DNA of 16,718 bases, taken from positions 1 through 16,718 of the forward strand of contig CANQOD010000008.1 in NCBI GenBank assembly GCA_947625395.1, given 5' to 3'. The translations under genes and the position numbers were made by a program. The notes under the pieces are model-generated. The model had not been told where the DNA came from and ran no database searches. It saw only the letters and a list, made by a program, of their open reading frames with translations. Below, in pieces: positions 1 through 6,171 of this stretch (positions are counted from its first letter, which is position 1; every line of letters starts with the position of its first letter). Source of the stretch: an uncultured Bacilli bacterium. GTDB lineage: Bacteria > Bacillota_I > Bacilli_A > RF39 > UBA660.

Positions 1-21
1 ATTATGTTTATATTCTTTCAT
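1..21 (-). CDS. 5' end of an unidentified gene, cut by the window edge
   Basis: Only seven codons (MKEYKHN) are inside the window, so no function can be given. The start is supported by a GGGAG ribosome-binding site at about 29-33, a suitable distance before the ATG at 19-21. A consensus sigma-A-type promoter (90-118) lies about 70 bases upstream, pointing the right way. The frame stays open upstream through a further ATG at 34-36 and a GTG near 104-106. Neither has a Shine-Dalgarno sequence, and the second lies inside the promoter. Confidence 0.5.
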
Positions 22-48
22 ATAATATTCTCCCATAAATAAAAATTG

Positions 49-75
49 ACTCAGGGCTTCATAAGTTTCCTGAGT
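49..75 (-). promoter_or_regulatory. Hairpin in the 5' leader of the partial gene
   Basis: A perfect 7-bp inverted repeat (ACTCAGG at 49-55, CCTGAGT at 69-75) encloses a 13-base loop. It falls between the predicted transcription start (about 83) and the ribosome-binding site (about 29-33). No T-tract follows it, so it is not a terminator. It could stabilise the leader or serve as a protein or RNA binding site. The role is inferred from position only. Confidence 0.35.
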
Positions 76-89
76 ACTAATCGATATAG

Positions 90-118
90 AATATATCACA
101 AATAGGCTATTAGGTCAA
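90..118 (-). promoter_or_regulatory. Sigma-A-type promoter of the partial gene
   Basis: The -35 box TTGACC (113-118) and the -10 box TATATT (90-95) are separated by exactly 17 bases. This is the optimal vegetative sigma-factor arrangement. The predicted start of transcription is near 83. The -10 surroundings (TTTGTGATATATT) closely match those of the second promoter at 318-346. Confidence 0.7.
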
Positions 119-119
119 T

Positions 120-246
120 ATAATTTTGAAATATTTCTTATATTATTTTCTATTTTTAAGCGATTATTGATTCGTCTTCTCTTTGATTGTAACTTGTACC
201 ACAATCAAATTCGGAATGAAATTGATATAAAACTAAGAATTTATTG
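120..246. other. Non-coding stretch without a recognisable feature
   Basis: This AT-rich stretch separates the hairpin at 247-280 from the promoter at 90-118. Short open frames exist on the minus strand, one of them ending at about 160, but none has a start codon with a ribosome-binding site or a sequence I recognise. It may be the decayed body of a former gene. Confidence 0.4.
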
Positions 247-280
247 CAGAAAAATAGGGCTCTATCCTAAAATAGACCCC
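247..280 (-). terminator. Terminator-like hairpin downstream of the second promoter
   Basis: On the minus strand GGGGTCTAT (272-280) pairs with ATAGAGCCC (257-265), with one G-G mismatch and a 6-base loop. A T-rich tail (TATTTTTC) follows. It sits about 30-60 bases after the predicted start of transcription at about 311. It would therefore end that transcript as a short RNA or act as an attenuator. Confidence 0.5.
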
Positions 281-300
281 TTGCAAAAATGATTTAACAT
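262..300 (-). CDS. Possible 12-residue leader peptide
   Basis: A short frame (MLNHFCKGSILG, then TAG) starts at 298-300 behind AAGGA with close spacing. It lies about 11 bases after the predicted transcription start, and its stop codon falls inside the terminator-like hairpin. A leader peptide overlapping a hairpin is the usual layout for ribosome-mediated attenuation. The peptide has no run of one amino acid that would name an effector, and no clear gene follows the hairpin directly. It may be chance. Confidence 0.25.
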   Translation of the reverse strand: MLNHFCKGSILG

Positions 301-317
301 TTTTTCCTTGCATAGAT

Positions 318-346
318 AATATATCGCAAAATTATACCTATGTCAA
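318..346 (-). promoter_or_regulatory. Second sigma-A-type promoter in the gene-poor region
   Basis: A perfect -35 TTGACA (341-346), a 17-base spacer and a -10 TATATT (318-323) give a strong predicted promoter starting near 311. No recognisable gene follows directly. Only a short reading frame and a terminator-like hairpin are seen downstream. Confidence 0.65.
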
Positions 347-406
347 ACTACTCATCCAAAAATTCTTTATAATTTTTTTCATTTAAAATATTTTTTTACG
401 ATAAAC

Positions 407-481
407 TTAAAAAGCTATTATTTCTTTATATATATTTTCAGTATATTCTTGCTTAAATTCGATGGCTTCATCTTCTAACAT
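407..481 (-). pseudogene. Remnant of an AlbA_2/Schlafen-like protein (N-terminus only)
   Basis: The frame reads MLEDEAIEFKQEYTENIYKE then IIAF and stops at TAA (407-409). This matches the characteristic start of AlbA_2-domain (Schlafen/RecG-like putative DNA-binding) proteins, in which an acidic E-x-IEFK motif leads into a helix ending IIAFAN and then a glycine-rich turn. Here the protein stops just where AN and the glycines should follow. The usual protein is several hundred residues, and no further piece was found downstream. The ribosome-binding site is weak. I read it as a 3'-truncated relic. The family assignment comes from recognising the N-terminal pattern and rests on 24 residues. Confidence 0.45.
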
Positions 482-534
482 AATATCATGTCTATTTCTT
501 ATTACTAAAATAACTTTTTAATCAACCAATCATT

Positions 535-564
535 CAAAAAAGACTAAGATTTTCTCCTAGTCTT
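535..564 (-). terminator. Intrinsic terminator of ppdK
   Basis: The minus strand forms a 10-bp stem (555-564 with 540-549, one G-T wobble) around a 5-base loop. Six T residues follow. It begins 10 bases past the ppdK stop codon. Confidence 0.8.
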
Positions 565-573
565 GATTATTTA

Positions 574-3204
574 TTATTTCCCCATTTTTTCTTTGATTGC
601 AGCTTGAGCAGCAGCAAGACGTGCAACTGGTACACGATATGGACTACATGATACATAAGTAAGACCTACATTGTGGCAGAATTCAATTGTCTTAGGGTCT
701 CCACCATGTTCACCACAGATACCAAGTTTAATATCTTTTCGAGTCTTTTTACCAAGATCTACACCCATCTTTACAAGTTTACCAACACCCTCTTGATCCA
801 GTGTTTGGAATGGATCTTGTTCAAAGATTTTCTTATCATAGTAATCTTTTAAGAACTTAGATGCATCATCACGAGAGAATCCAAATGTCATTTGCGTTAA
901 ATCATTCGTTCCAAATGAGAAGAATTCAGCAACTTCTGCAATCTTATCAGCCGTAACAGCAGCACGTGGAAGTTCAATCATTGTTCCCACTTTATAGGAA
1001 ATTTCTTTTCCTTTTTCTTCCATCACTTTTTTTGCTTCACAATCCACTTGACTCTTAACAAATTCTAATTCTTTGATATCGCCAACCAGTGGAATCATAA
1101 TTTCAGGTTTTGCAGTAATATCTTCCTCAGCTACTTCAATGGCCGCTTCAATGACAGCTCTTGTTTGCATTCTTGCAATTTCAGGATAAGTGATAGCCAT
1201 ACGACAACCACGATGACCCATCATTGGGTTAAATTCTTTCAAAGAATCAACACGATGCTTCAAACTTTCAAATGTCATGCCAAGAGAACCAGCAAGTTCT
1301 TTAATTTCCTCATCTTTATGAGGTAAGAACTCATGTAATGGTGGATCCAAGAAACGAATTGTCACTTCACAACCATCCATTGCTTTAAATAATCCCTTAA
1401 AGTCTTCTTTTTGATATGGTAACACTTCACTAAGAGCTTGTTCTCTTTGTGCTTCACTTTCAGCAGTAATCATCTTTCTAAAAGAGAAAATACGTTGTTC
1501 TTCAAAGAACATATGCTCTGTACGACATAATCCAATTCCCTCAGCGCCAAATTCTCTCGCTTGATGGGCATCAACTGGAGTATCCGCATTACAACGAACA
1601 CCTAATGTTCTCTTCTCATCTGCCCAAGTCATAAACGTTTCAAAATCGCCACTAATAGCTGGAGCAGTTGTTTCAATTTGTTCCCCATAAACGTAACCCG
1701 TAGAACCATCTAGACTCATATAGTCACCCTCATGGAAAACTTTTCCATCTTTTGTTTTTAAAGTCTTTGCTTCTTCATCAATGGCTAATTCTCCGCAACC
1801 AGATACACAGCAAGTTCCCATACCACGAGCAACCACTGCCGCATGAGAAGTCATTCCACCACGAAGCGTTAAAATACCATGCGCCAAATGCATTCCTTCA
1901 ATATCTTCAGGACTGGTTTCTAGACGAACGAGCAATAAATCTTTTTCTCCATCTTCATAAGCTTTTACAAGGCTTTCCTTACTAAAGTAAATCTTACCAG
2001 TAGCAGCCCCAGGAGAAGCAGCAAGACCTTTTGCGATTTCTTTGGCAGCTTTTAAAGCCTTTTGCTCAAACATTGGATGCAATAATTGATCAAGTGATTT
2101 AGGTTCAACCATTAAAAGAGCTTCTTCTTTTGTAATCATTCCCTCATCTACAAGGTCAACAGCAATTTTTAAAGCAGCAGAAGCTGTTCTTTTTCCATTT
2201 CTTGTTTGAAGCATGAAAAGCTTTCCATCTTCAATGGTAAATTCCATATCTTGCATATCTTTGTAATGATTTTCAAGTATTCCACAAATTTTTACAAATT
2301 CTTGATAACATTCCGGTAAAATTTCTTGTAAAGTTTCAATGGATTGTGGTGTACGAATACCAGCCACAACATCTTCTCCTTGGGCATTCATTAAGAATTC
2401 TCCAAAAAGCTTCTTTTCTCCAGTAGCAGGATTTCTTGTGAAAGCAACACCTGTTCCAGAAGTATCTCCTTTGTTTCCATAAACCATCTCTTGAACGTTA
2501 ACAGCTGTTCCCCAACTAGATGGAATATCATTTAAACGACGATACGTAATAGCACGTTCATTATTCCAACTTCTAAAGACTGCTTTTACAGCTTCTAAAA
2601 GTTGTTCTTTTGCATCCTGTGGGAATTCACGGCCTGCATGAGCCTGATATTCCTTTTTATAAATTTCAACAACTTCCATCAAATCTTCTGCAGATAACTC
2701 TGTATCTAGTTGCACACCTTTTTCTTCCTTGATGGCATCAAATTTACGTTCAAAACTAGATTTTGGAAAGCCCATAACAACATCGGCAAACATTTGAATA
2801 AACCGACGATAACTATCATAGACAAATCGCTTATTGTTCGTAACTTTTGAAAACCCTTCAGCAACAACATCGTTCATACCAAGATTTAAAACGGTATCCA
2901 TCATACCTGGCATAGAAGCACGAGCTCCACTTCGAACAGAAACTAAAAGCGGATTTTCTGGATCACCTAACGTTTTTCCCGTTCTCTTTTCAAGAGCTTC
3001 TAATTGTTCATAAATTTCTTTGATGATGTCCTCTTTTAATTCCTCACCATCTTCATAATATTTTAGACATGCTTCAGTCGTAATAGTAAACCCACGTGGT
3101 ACAGGCAAACCAATATTGGTCATTTCTGCAAGGTTAGCTCCTTTACCACCTAGCAAATTACGCATATCTTTCGTTCCTTCATGAAAAGCATATACATATT
3201 TCAT
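574..3204 (-). CDS. ppdK: Pyruvate, phosphate dikinase
   Basis: PPDK (EC 2.7.9.1) interconverts pyruvate + ATP + phosphate and PEP + AMP + diphosphate in the cytoplasm. In anaerobic Bacillota it usually works in the glycolytic, pyruvate-forming direction. The 876-residue length is typical of bacterial PPDK. The N-terminal ATP-grasp nucleotide-binding domain opens with GGKGANLAEM (residues 19-28). The swivelling phosphohistidine domain carries GGMTSHAAVVARGMG (449-463), with His454 as the phosphorylated residue and Thr452 as the usual regulatory site. The C-terminal PEP/pyruvate barrel has GICGEHGGDP (828-837) with the catalytic Cys830. These positions are one residue offset from the well-studied Clostridium symbiosum enzyme. 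AAAGGAGG precedes the ATG, and the gene appears monocistronic between its own promoter and terminator. No PPDK regulatory-protein gene is adjacent. Confidence 0.97.
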   Translation of the reverse strand: MKYVYAFHEGTKDMRNLLGGKGANLAEMTNIGLPVPRGFTITTEACLKYYEDGEELKEDIIKEIYEQLEALEKRTGKTLGDPENPLLVSVRSGARASMPGMMDTVLNLGMNDVVAEGFSKVTNNKRFVYDSYRRFIQMFADVVMGFPKSSFERKFDAIKEEKGVQLDTELSAEDLMEVVEIYKKEYQAHAGREFPQDAKEQLLEAVKAVFRSWNNERAITYRRLNDIPSSWGTAVNVQEMVYGNKGDTSGTGVAFTRNPATGEKKLFGEFLMNAQGEDVVAGIRTPQSIETLQEILPECYQEFVKICGILENHYKDMQDMEFTIEDGKLFMLQTRNGKRTASAALKIAVDLVDEGMITKEEALLMVEPKSLDQLLHPMFEQKALKAAKEIAKGLAASPGAATGKIYFSKESLVKAYEDGEKDLLLVRLETSPEDIEGMHLAHGILTLRGGMTSHAAVVARGMGTCCVSGCGELAIDEEAKTLKTKDGKVFHEGDYMSLDGSTGYVYGEQIETTAPAISGDFETFMTWADEKRTLGVRCNADTPVDAHQAREFGAEGIGLCRTEHMFFEEQRIFSFRKMITAESEAQREQALSEVLPYQKEDFKGLFKAMDGCEVTIRFLDPPLHEFLPHKDEEIKELAGSLGMTFESLKHRVDSLKEFNPMMGHRGCRMAITYPEIARMQTRAVIEAAIEVAEEDITAKPEIMIPLVGDIKELEFVKSQVDCEAKKVMEEKGKEISYKVGTMIELPRAAVTADKIAEVAEFFSFGTNDLTQMTFGFSRDDASKFLKDYYDKKIFEQDPFQTLDQEGVGKLVKMGVDLGKKTRKDIKLGICGEHGGDPKTIEFCHNVGLTYVSCSPYRVPVARLAAAQAAIKEKMGK

Positions 3205-3237
3205 TTTTTTCCTCCTTTATCAATTTAGTACATTCCT

Positions 3238-3243
3238 ATTATA
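3238..3243 (-). promoter_or_regulatory. -10 box of the ppdK promoter
   Basis: A perfect TATAAT lies 33 bases before the ppdK start codon, with the ribosome-binding site between them. The -35 position 17 bases upstream reads TTTATT, a poor match. The promoter is therefore either weak or helped by another factor. Confidence 0.5.
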
Positions 3244-3271
3244 TATGATATCTTCTAGAAAATAAAAGAAA

Positions 3272-3304
3272 AAATAGAAAAAAAACGTGTTTTTAACGTT
3301 TTTT
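3272..3304 (-). terminator. Terminator of the 419-aa gene
   Basis: AAAAAACGT (3296-3304) pairs with ACGTTTTTT (3280-3288) around a 7-base loop, giving a 9-bp stem followed by a T-rich tract. The stem overlaps the last codons and the loop contains the stop codon. The stem is mostly A-T pairs and so is weak. Confidence 0.5.
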
Positions 3305-4552
3305 GACTTTTTCTTGGACTAAAGTTTTTAATTCTTGTTGATATCTTCGGTCATAATAACACTTCGCAATCACATTCAAAAGGGCTCCTTGATAAGTATT
3401 CACTTCCGTTTGAATGGTAACAACTGGTTGCTTCAAAGAGATTAAATAGCTTTTATCAAAAGGACTGCGTTGCAATTTTATTTCAACGTTTTCCGGTTCA
3501 CAATAAGCAGAAATAGGCTGTAAAGTCTCTTCCAGTAAAACGGCATTTGTATCTTCTAATTTTTGATTTGCATATAAATCAATCCAACCCTCTTCGGTTG
3601 GGTAAAGAATAGTCGAAGCAAATTGACAACACTGAAGATAATTGTTTCGCTGTGCTTCAAGTGCAAGATAAGTTTCTGTACTTTCTTCATACCATTTTCT
3701 TCTACGATTAAATTCATTGCGATTCGTTCTTCTCTCATCCCGTTCTCGTTGCTTTTTATATTGAATAAAAAAGCTCCGTTGATGTTCCATTTTGTCTTTT
3801 GCGATTGCATATTCTTGTTCCATCTCTTGGACAGCTGCATGCTCATCTTCAATTGGAATTGCTCTTGTAGGTTCTAAATAGGAAATGATTGCACAATAGA
3901 ATTGGTTCTTATCTAGTTGCTGGAGAACATCGTTTTCAAAATAAGGATTTAGTCCAATTGATTTTCTAGCCATTGTTTGTGTTACTACTAGTTCTCTTTC
4001 TTCATTCATTCTAATAGCTGCTTGTAAATCACATTGCTCTTGAGAGAGAATTTGTTGATTGTTTTGATAATAGTGATAAGCAAATTCTCGCAAAAGGGGG
4101 CCTGCAAAACAATCTTGTTCTCTTTCATCAAAATAGGAAAATCGCATATCATTGACTCTTGCAAAACATTTAAAAGGTGCAATTTGATAAACAATTCCAA
4201 ATTGAAGTGGTTGTTCATCCAAATAAAACTGAATTGGACAAACATCTAATACAAATGGGTCTTCCATTTTTTTATTTTCTAATAAATCAATCACTTGCTC
4301 TCCATCCATATAAAGAATCGTAGGATGTACATTGTCATGCAAAAACAAATCCAAACGCATGGCTTCATAAAGAGCTCTTAAATCTTCTGCTCGATGTGGC
4401 CATAATTTTTGATATCGTTCTTCCTCTTCTTGCATAATAGCGAATTCCCGATGAAGATTTTCTAAATCATTCATGCTTGAATCATCAATTTCTGCTAAAA
4501 AGATCTTTTCTTGTGGTAAATTTCTCAATTCATCTAATGTAAAAACTGCCAT
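3293..4552 (-). CDS. Unrecognised 419-aa soluble protein with a charged helical segment
   Basis: I do not recognise this protein and assign no function. It has no signal peptide or membrane segment, so it is probably cytoplasmic. Residues 1-230 look globular, with acidic stretches such as the glutamates at 42-45. Residues 236-305 are unusually rich in E, K, R and Q and probably form a long helix or coiled coil. A beta-rich segment (320-400) follows, and the protein ends in a basic tail, KVKKR. The start at 4552 has a GGGGGA ribosome-binding site 5-10 bases upstream and its own promoter (4577-4605). It therefore need not be co-transcribed with sigE, although only 54 bases separate them. In Bacillus the gene after sigE is sigG, which is not present here. 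Confidence 0.75.
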   Translation of the reverse strand: MAVFTLDELRNLPQEKIFLAEIDDSSMNDLENLHREFAIMQEEEERYQKLWPHRAEDLRALYEAMRLDLFLHDNVHPTILYMDGEQVIDLLENKKMEDPFVLDVCPIQFYLDEQPLQFGIVYQIAPFKCFARVNDMRFSYFDEREQDCFAGPLLREFAYHYYQNNQQILSQEQCDLQAAIRMNEERELVVTQTMARKSIGLNPYFENDVLQQLDKNQFYCAIISYLEPTRAIPIEDEHAAVQEMEQEYAIAKDKMEHQRSFFIQYKKQRERDERRTNRNEFNRRRKWYEESTETYLALEAQRNNYLQCCQFASTILYPTEEGWIDLYANQKLEDTNAVLLEETLQPISAYCEPENVEIKLQRSPFDKSYLISLKQPVVTIQTEVNTYQGALLNVIAKCYYDRRYQQELKTLVQEKVKKR

Positions 4553-4576
4553 AAATCCCCCATCTAAATCTCTTAT

Positions 4577-4605
4577 AGTATAATCATCAATTCCAAAAAA
4601 GACAA
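4577..4605 (-). promoter_or_regulatory. Promoter of the 419-aa gene
   Basis: TTGTCT (4600-4605) and TATACT (4577-4582) are spaced by 17 bases. They lie in the short gap between the sigE stop and the downstream ribosome-binding site. Both boxes match the vegetative consensus at four or more of six positions. Confidence 0.55.
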
Positions 4606-4606
4606 G

Positions 4607-5299
4607 TTATAATTGTCCAACAACTTGCTTTAAACGGCGAATCACTTTCTTTTCAATTCTTGAAATATAGCTTTGACTAATTCCAAGTAACTCAGCGACT
4701 TCTTTTTGCGTCTTTTCTTCTCTTCCTAATAGGCCATATCGTAAAATGATAATATCTCGATCTCGTGGAGGTAAATGCATGACCTCATCTAACATCATTT
4801 TCTTTTCGGTTTCATCTTCTAATTCTTTTGTGACAATATCAGCATCTGTCCCTAGGATATCTTCTAAATGAAGTTCGTTCCCATCAGAGTCTAATGACAA
4901 AGATGCATCAATGGAAACTTCTTGCTTTGTCTTTTTATTTTTGCGTAAAAACATTAAAATCTCATTATCAATACAACGAGAAGCATAAGTGGCTAACTTA
5001 ATGTTCTTTCCTCGTCGAAATGTATTGATTCCTTTAATTAAGCCAATGGTTCCAATGCTCACTAAATCTTCCAAGTCCACTCTTGTATTTTCATACTTTT
5101 TTGCTAGAAACACAACAAGACGTAAGTTGTGTTCAATTAAAACATCTTTGGCATGAAAATCTCCATCTTCTAACAGTTCTAAATAAAATTCTTCTTCCTC
5201 TTTTGTAAGCGGTTCTGGAAGCACATCACTGGAACCGACATAAAAGAAGCCAACGACAGATTCTAAAAACCACCCTATCAATAATAATAAACTAATCAT
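4607..5299 (-). CDS. sigE: Sporulation sigma factor, pro-sigma-E (sigma-E/sigma-K family)
   Basis: Sigma-E directs early mother-cell transcription during endospore formation. The protein shows the group signature: LIEHNLRLVVFLAKKYENT and SIGTIGLIKGINTF in region 2, KLATYASRCIDNEILMFLRK (101-120) for -10 recognition, and a region 4 helix-turn-helix with TQKEVAELLGISQSYISRIE (197-216). I place the start at 5299 (MISLL) rather than the upstream in-frame ATG at 5335. GGGAGG lies 7-8 bases before 5299, and this ATG overlaps the spoIIGA TGA stop (ATGA), which couples translation. The product is 230 residues. A hydrophobic pro-sequence precedes YVGSSDVLPEPL, which corresponds to the YIGGSEALPPPL processing region of B. 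subtilis sigma-E. The hydrophobic pro-sequence itself looks more like pro-sigma-K. Linkage to spoIIGA decides for sigE. Confidence 0.92.
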   Translation of the reverse strand: MISLLLLIGWFLESVVGFFYVGSSDVLPEPLTKEEEEFYLELLEDGDFHAKDVLIEHNLRLVVFLAKKYENTRVDLEDLVSIGTIGLIKGINTFRRGKNIKLATYASRCIDNEILMFLRKNKKTKQEVSIDASLSLDSDGNELHLEDILGTDADIVTKELEDETEKKMMLDEVMHLPPRDRDIIILRYGLLGREEKTQKEVAELLGISQSYISRIEKKVIRRLKQVVGQL

Positions 5300-6081
5300 T
5301 CTAATTCCTCCCTCATTTGATTTGGTAATATACAACTTCGTCCATCAATTTCTATTTTTTCTTCTAAAAAGCCCACCAGGTAATTCCGAAAATTTTTTCC
5401 ATCTACTGTTAAGTTTTTTGGAACCACGCAACGAACAATTCCGTTTCCTTTCGCGGTTTGAAAAGGAACAAGAATTGCCTCTTCTATGTTTGGTAGTACA
5501 TCTTTTTCATAAATTAAAAGAACACTCCTTTTATGATAAGGATCTTTCAACTGATTCCCGGTATCTAAATAGCCTTCTACTTGGAAATTTTTTCCAAGAG
5601 CTTGAAATTCAATATGGTGTCGTAAATTTAGACTTTGTCTTTCTTCTCTAAACTGTTTGAGGTATTGAAAAAACAGCATTGGTCCTAAGATGAAGAGAAA
5701 AAGGAAATGGAAAGTAGTTTCATTTCTTAAAAATAGAATTCCACTTTTTTCATAGGCAAAGGCATCTTGAAACATGTATAATGTACCGCCCAACAAGCAA
5801 GAAGTTAAATAAAGCATGCCTAATCTTTTCAGAAAAATTTTCTTGTTGCCATAGGAAAAAGTCCCTAAAATCATCAGGATACTCATCATGATTTTTATGA
5901 AAAAAAGTGTAACCATATGAATTGGTAAAAAAAGGAAAATAATTGCAAGTGCTCCAATCAAAGCTCCTAAAAGAAGTCTTTTCATAGAAGTGTGTTCTTT
6001 TAATAGATAAGAAGTTGCCATTAAAAGAAACAAATCATAGCTAAAATTGATGAAAAAAATTGCATCTACGTAGATTTTCAT
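5296..6081 (-). CDS. spoIIGA: Sigma-E processing peptidase SpoIIGA
   Basis: SpoIIGA is a membrane aspartic protease in the sporulation septum. It removes the pro-sequence of sigma-E after activation by the forespore protein SpoIIR. The 261-residue product has about five hydrophobic segments (roughly 7-27, 33-52, 55-75, 85-103 and 123-140). A cytoplasmic domain follows with the active-site motif GYLDTGNQLKDP (170-181), in which Asp173 is the expected catalytic residue. The protein is shorter than the roughly 309 residues of B. subtilis SpoIIGA, mainly at the C-terminus. It is the first gene of a two-gene unit, its TGA overlapping the sigE start by 4 bp. GGTGAT before the ATG is a modest ribosome-binding site. 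A Spo0A box and a -10 element lie just upstream. Confidence 0.93.
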   Translation of the reverse strand: MKIYVDAIFFINFSYDLFLLMATSYLLKEHTSMKRLLLGALIGALAIIFLFLPIHMVTLFFIKIMMSILMILGTFSYGNKKIFLKRLGMLYLTSCLLGGTLYMFQDAFAYEKSGILFLRNETTFHFLFLFILGPMLFFQYLKQFREERQSLNLRHHIEFQALGKNFQVEGYLDTGNQLKDPYHKRSVLLIYEKDVLPNIEEAILVPFQTAKGNGIVRCVVPKNLTVDGKNFRNYLVGFLEEKIEIDGRSCILPNQMREELE

Positions 6082-6096
6082 TTCATCACCAACACG

Positions 6097-6130
6097 ACTA
6101 TATCAAATCAAGAAAAAAAGTTTTGTCGAA
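6097..6130 (-). promoter_or_regulatory. Spo0A-controlled spoIIG promoter
   Basis: The plus strand carries TTGTCGAA at 6123-6130, a perfect match to the Spo0A box. It sits 20 bases before a -10-like TATAGT (6097-6102), so the box covers the -35 position. There is no TTGACA-like hexamer. B. subtilis spoIIG is likewise a sigma-A promoter with Spo0A bound at the -35 region. The predicted transcription start is near 6091, just before the spoIIGA ribosome-binding site. Confidence 0.75.
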
Positions 6131-6132
6131 AG

Positions 6133-6167
6133 AAAAAAACAATTCCCTAAAATTGCAATTGTTTTTT
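6133..6167 (-). terminator. Terminator after the first surface-lectin gene
   Basis: AAAAAACAATT (6157-6167) pairs with AATTGTTTTTT (6134-6144), an 11-bp A-T-rich stem with a 12-base loop, ending in T residues. It lies 4 bases after the stop codon. Its near symmetry could let it act in both directions. Confidence 0.65.
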
Positions 6168-6171
6168 CTTT

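Noticed and set aside
119..249. Possible adenine-rich template repeat for the lectin loops in the gene-poor region
   Set aside because: Read on both strands, nothing here resembles the loop flanks (no SFRQVLTP-like or RGG-like coding pattern).
1752..1985. Plus-strand open frame inside ppdK, and similar frames opposite other genes
   Set aside because: They mirror strongly conserved genes on the other strand, lack ribosome-binding sites and resemble no protein.
5300..5335. Longer sigE start at 5335 (12 extra residues, MYITKSNEGGIR)
   Set aside because: This ATG lies inside spoIIGA without a ribosome-binding site, while 5299 has GGGAGG at good spacing and an ATGA stop-start overlap.
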